Below are positions 60,756 through 64,000 of a stretch of DNA of 64,000 nt, in pieces. The notes under the pieces were generated by a model. It was not told the origin of the DNA and did not search any database. It worked only from the letters and a program-made list of their open reading frames with translations. The translations under genes and the position numbers were made by a program. The first letter of the stretch is position 1; every line of letters begins with the position of its first letter. The DNA lies in contig JADGMX010000006.1 of the NCBI GenBank assembly GCA_015234525.1, forward strand, positions 124,001 through 188,000. Reading direction: 5' to 3'. The DNA comes from Flavobacterium sp. (GTDB taxonomy: Bacteria; Bacteroidota; Bacteroidia; Flavobacteriales; Flavobacteriaceae).

Positions 60756-62564
60756 TTAGTGTGTGATAACTACTTTTCCTGTGATAGTACCGTCTGAAGT
60801 ATGCAGACGAGTAATGTAAAGTCCGTTTGGTAAAGAAGAACCATCGAATTCTACTACGTTTTCTTCACCTGGTACAATATCGCCGTTGAATACTTTCGAT
60901 ACCAACTGACCATTGATGTTGTAAAGCTCAAGTGACGCTTTTCCTTCAACATAAGACGTGAAGCTAAAGTTCAAGTTACCTGCACTTGGGTTAGGGTAAG
61001 TTGTCAACTCAGCAGACAATCTCTGGATTGGGCCTTGAGTAGTATCATCGTCTTCTGGACAATCAGATGCGTGAAGGAAAATAATTCCGTCTACATCAAA
61101 TCCGTCCTCGGTAAGTGACTCAGAATTGTTTGTCAAACGAATGTGGTTGATATATGGAAGATAGATCGGAGCCGAGCTAATGTCAACTGAGAAATCCATA
61201 CAACCTGTACCAAGTGGATACCATGCTTCACCATCGATTGAAACTTCTACGTCAACTTTTTCAGTATAGTTAGCACATGATGGGCTACCGAATGATGTTT
61301 CAATGATTGTCAAATCATCACCTTCTTCGTTTAGTACGCTACCTGTGAATGTCAATTGGAGAGAACCTCCATATCCAAGAGTTACAAAGTTAATGGTATC
61401 ATCCATTTGTGGGTAACCTAGAGCATTCAAAGCATTAGTTCTGTTTGCAGCGATCGGACTACCATTCTTCTTAGTACCTTGAACATAACCAAGTCCACTG
61501 AAAGTAGTTGCGCTACAACCACCTCTATCTACGATTACTCCAGAATCACAACCCCAAAGAGCTGTAACACCATCTACATCAAAGAAGTCATTTGTATTTC
61601 CAAGCGATCCGTCGTTTGCGATTCTCACATAAGTAACTTGAAGTCCACCTGGAATATAAGCATCTAAGTCAAGAGAAATGTTCTCATTCTGACAGTGAGT
61701 CCCTAATGAATACCAGTTAACTGCATCGTAAGAAACTGAGATTTCAGCATATTCAGTATAAGCTTCACAAGAATGGTTACCCCAGGTTGTTTCATAAACT
61801 CTCAAATCCGGAGCTGAAGTTCCGTCAGTAATGATATATCCACCCATTTTCAAAACTACGTAACCATCTTTTCCAAGAGAGAAGAAGTTAGCCGCACCAT
61901 TTGATCGGTTATTTTGTGGAGCACCAAGACAGCGGTTTGGATCGATTCGGATTGGATCAGTGATTGGCTGACCATTTCCTCGTGTTCCCTGGTAGTAGTC
62001 AACAAGTTGGAAGGCGTGGCAACCAGTAGTTTCACAGCCATTGATCGCAACAACACCGTCAACATCGTAACCGTCAAAAGTAGTACTGTCATCGTGGTTT
62101 ACAATTCTGATTGCTGTTACGTATTCTAATGACGTATCTGCAATATCAACTGAACCGTTACGGCATACTTCGCCAGCATAAATAAAATCAAGTCCGTTTA
62201 ATGAAAGATAAACGCTCGCTTTTTCAACACCATCGCTTAAGCAATCATTTGATGCAAATGAAGTCTCAACAATTCGAATGTCGTTACCCGGCATATCGTA
62301 TATTGGACCGCTAAATCCTAGTGTGATCGAACCGCCATAACCTAAAGTGACAAAGTTCATTGTATTGTCATTTTCCGGCATTCCCAACGCTTTGTTAGGA
62401 TCGGTTCTTCCTGAGTCAAGTGGTTCGCTCGGGCTGTTTTGCGTTCCCGCAACATAGCCTAAGACAGTTGACGCGTAACACGGCTCAGCTTGCGCTGCAG
62501 CTAGTGACGAGGATAGTAAAGCCAAACCTGTGATGGCCATACTAAATAGTTTGTTTGTAATCAT
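60756..62564 (-). CDS. T9SS cargo protein with three tandem modules
   Basis: A 602-residue secreted protein. It has a signal peptide (MAITGLALLSSSLAAAQA), three related modules of about 150-170 residues (about 33-176, 177-342 and 348-510), and a type A T9SS sorting domain (about 525-602, TYPNPSAGNLNFSFTSY to LHTSDGTITGKVVIT). Each module has a NKALGMPEND or NALGYPQMDD start, a core FVTLGYGGSITL or FFSLGKDGYVVL, a VETSF or YETTW strand, a conserved Cys pair, and ends D-G-x-DVDGV. The pattern suggests a lectin-like or discoidin-like beta-sandwich with a possible calcium site. No enzyme motif is present, so adhesion or matrix binding is the best guess. Confidence 0.85.
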   Translation of the reverse strand: MITNKLFSMAITGLALLSSSLAAAQAEPCYASTVLGYVAGTQNSPSEPLDSGRTDPNKALGMPENDNTMNFVTLGYGGSITLGFSGPIYDMPGNDIRIVETSFASNDCLSDGVEKASVYLSLNGLDFIYAGEVCRNGSVDIADTSLEYVTAIRIVNHDDSTTFDGYDVDGVVAINGCETTGCHAFQLVDYYQGTRGNGQPITDPIRIDPNRCLGAPQNNRSNGAANFFSLGKDGYVVLKMGGYIITDGTSAPDLRVYETTWGNHSCEAYTEYAEISVSYDAVNWYSLGTHCQNENISLDLDAYIPGGLQVTYVRIANDGSLGNTNDFFDVDGVTALWGCDSGVIVDRGGCSATTFSGLGYVQGTKKNGSPIAANRTNALNALGYPQMDDTINFVTLGYGGSLQLTFTGSVLNEEGDDLTIIETSFGSPSCANYTEKVDVEVSIDGEAWYPLGTGCMDFSVDISSAPIYLPYINHIRLTNNSESLTEDGFDVDGIIFLHASDCPEDDDTTQGPIQRLSAELTTYPNPSAGNLNFSFTSYVEGKASLELYNINGQLVSKVFNGDIVPGEENVVEFDGSSLPNGLYITRLHTSDGTITGKVVITH

Positions 62565-62905
62565 AAGCTTAATTTTAATTGGTTTAAATGATTGAATAAT
62601 TTTTCCACTTTCGTGACAAATTTTAAAATCATAGTAAAGTAGACGACGGCTTTATCGCGACTTAAAACCTTCAAATTAAGCTTGTGTAGTTTTGGGGACT
62701 TGTAAGCTATTTGTAATTATGGGATGAAGATACTATATAATGTAATTTTCCAAATTATTTCTAGATGAACAGCATCAAAAGTCGATAAAAGTATACTTTT
62801 GAGCGATTTTGAATAAATAATCTTTACTGCCAATTTTATCAGGTAACTAACTGACATCTAAACTATACCTAAATATAGCTACCTACTTAAAGACAATAGT
62901 TTACG
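62565..62905. other. AT-rich intergenic region with an imperfect palindrome
   Basis: 341 nt between the triple-module gene and the partial gene at the right end. It holds no open frame that looks real and no REP-like repeat. At 62775-62812 there is an imperfect dyad: TCAAAAGTCGATAAAAGTA against TACTTTTGAGCGATTTTGA, with the exact centre AAAAGTATACTTTT at 62787-62800. On the minus strand a TACTTTTA lies inside it, one mismatch from the -7 consensus. It may be the promoter-operator region of the downstream gene. Confidence 0.35.
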
Positions 62906-64000
62906 CTAAAGATCAAATTCGTCATTCGCCGGAGTCGAAACAGTTGGCTGAGGACGAATTGCTCGTGCCGGTTGGGTCACTTTAGCTTCAGGAGCGACAT
63001 TTACGCCAATGGGAGTATGGATTTCAGTTTTCCATTTCGACGGCAGTTTTTCTGACGATGAACGATTACGGTAAAATTCGGCTCTACTGGTTTGAAAATC
63101 AGCCTTGTAATTATATTTTTCGATATATTTTAATGATGCGGCGCGAGCTTCGGCTAAGTGTGAATAATCACCTTCAACAGTTGTCTTAACAGATTTATAT
63201 CCAGGCAATTTATGGAAAAAGACATCGCTGGGTTCAACTAAGAATATTTCTTCGGTAACCGGAATGCAAACTGAAATCGTCGCTAATTTTTTAGCACGGT
63301 CCTCATGATTATATACAACGAACGGATCACCGGCAACCGTAATTTTATTTTTATCAGCAAAATATTCTAACCGAGTCATCATGATCCTGATATTCCGATT
63401 TAAATCTGACTCTTTACTGGTAATTTTTTGATACAAATAGTACTTAGCCGGAACTTCTGATAAACCTTCAATCCTGATTTTGTACTTCCGAACTTCATCT
63501 GAAACCGTTTTCTGTAAAACTGAAATGCTTCGTTCGTACATTCGGTCCACCAAATGTTCGGCGCCACCTTGCAAAGCAGCGGAATATTTATCTTTAAAAC
63601 TCAATGTGCCTACGATTCTCCATTTAACAAGAGTTCCATTTGCACTGTCTTTAAATGTCCAATAGCCTTTGGCAGGCGCCTCGTTTAAAACGATATTTTG
63701 AATTATGCTGTCAGAGCCAATGATGGCATCAGTAAAGATTTCGCCATTTCCGGCTTCGCCATTCCATTTAAAACCGGGTTTCGAATCAGCCGAGTTCTTC
63801 ATCGTGAATTTCATCGTCGGATCATCGCCTAAAAACCAAATCTTCCACAGCGAATAATCCTCGACAAATTTAAAAACGGTGTTACGAGGACTCTTAATAA
63901 ATTTCGTCCGGGTAATCGTATACGAACTATCGGAAGTCGCAATAAACACGAGGCCGGCACCAAATAACAAAATAGCAAGAAAAACAAGATACTTAAGGAT
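62906..64000 (-). CDS. SRPBCC plus GyrI-like domain membrane-anchored protein, partial
   Basis: The gene is open at the right window edge: the reading frame continues upstream of the TTG at 63970 with codons for ILKYLVFLAILLFGAGLVF, a membrane anchor, so the true start lies outside. About 365 residues are visible. After the anchor comes a SRPBCC-type domain (YTITRTKFIKSPRNTVFKFVEDYSLW, KPGFKWNGEAGNGEI), and from about 175 a GyrI-like effector-binding domain (AGDPFVVYNHED, VCIPVTEEIFLV, VEGDYSHLAEA). A Pro/Thr-rich tail ends in EFDL. Both domains bind small hydrophobic ligands; the combination is known in Bacteroidota without a defined function. Confidence 0.8.
   Translation of the reverse strand: MLKYLVFLAILLFGAGLVFIATSDSSYTITRTKFIKSPRNTVFKFVEDYSLWKIWFLGDDPTMKFTMKNSADSKPGFKWNGEAGNGEIFTDAIIGSDSIIQNIVLNEAPAKGYWTFKDSANGTLVKWRIVGTLSFKDKYSAALQGGAEHLVDRMYERSISVLQKTVSDEVRKYKIRIEGLSEVPAKYYLYQKITSKESDLNRNIRIMMTRLEYFADKNKITVAGDPFVVYNHEDRAKKLATISVCIPVTEEIFLVEPSDVFFHKLPGYKSVKTTVEGDYSHLAEARAASLKYIEKYNYKADFQTSRAEFYRNRSSSEKLPSKWKTEIHTPIGVNVAPEAKVTQPARAIRPQPTVSTPANDEFDL

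Noticed and set aside
1..64000. tRNA, rRNA, CRISPR, prophage or transposase genes
   Set aside because: No cloverleaf-like sequence ending in CCA, no rRNA-like segment, no regularly spaced direct repeats and no recombinase or phage proteins were seen on either strand.

Overview
The window is a gene-dense chromosomal segment of a member of the Bacteroidota, most likely a Flavobacterium or close relative in the Flavobacteriaceae. The reasons are: three secreted proteins with C-terminal type IX secretion (T9SS type A) sorting domains; -7 promoter boxes of the Bacteroidota type TAnnTTTG instead of sigma70 boxes, with no clear Shine-Dalgarno sequences; many small proteins of families that I know only from Flavobacteriia (DUF6787, DUF6146, DUF6452, DUF6048, DUF6095, CCC-motif); a GH97 glucosidase; and a Rho factor with a long Q/N-rich insertion. 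No rRNA, tRNA, CRISPR array, prophage, transposase or conjugation gene was seen. It reads as core genome, not a genomic island.

Layout. 1-9.9 kb: a truncated conserved gene, an MBL-fold hydrolase, a coupled reverse operon (BatA/vWA membrane protein, a dihydroorotase homologue without its metal ligands, an esterase), a DEAD-box helicase behind a long leader, a DUF2400 protein, LolD, a lipoprotein MsrA and small membrane proteins. 9.9-17.2 kb: serine biosynthesis (serC-serA) with a lipoprotein gene, an acyl-CoA reductase divergent from a ferredoxin, ychF and a secreted transglutaminase-like protein. 17.2-22.5 kb: topoisomerase IV (parE, a tiny membrane protein, parC) and a glycine-zipper lipoprotein. 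22.6-31.2 kb: TerC, a lipoprotein, the coupled murQ-DUF6095-pentapeptide set, a ZIP transporter with a methyltransferase, a THUMP RNA methyltransferase, and rlmD with DUF6452 and DUF6048.

31.4-46.5 kb: OsmC, ornithine aminotransferase, CCC-motif and DUF2752 membrane proteins, an Smr-domain protein, GH97 glucosidase, a cysteine desulfurase, a soluble multi-PAS histidine kinase with no regulator beside it, and a divergent pair of GH15 and trehalose-6-phosphate synthase/phosphatase. 46.6-64 kb: lpd, truA plus an ABC exporter, a phosphoesterase, DUF4293 divergent from rho, two tandem secreted endonucleases of the EndA family, an RsmB-like methyltransferase, a KUP potassium transporter, a low-complexity secreted protein, a triple-repeat T9SS cargo protein, and a SRPBCC/GyrI-like protein cut by the window edge.

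Structure beyond genes. Eight intergenic REP-like inverted repeats fall into two related families (five and three copies). Two copies lie in the predicted 5' leaders of genes. Nine A-stem-loop-T terminators were found, several serving convergent pairs, while four other convergent pairs overlap by 4 nt at their stop codons. I do not see a clearly new multi-gene system. The best leads are the repeat families, the apparently non-catalytic dihydroorotase, the Rho insertion and the three-module surface protein.
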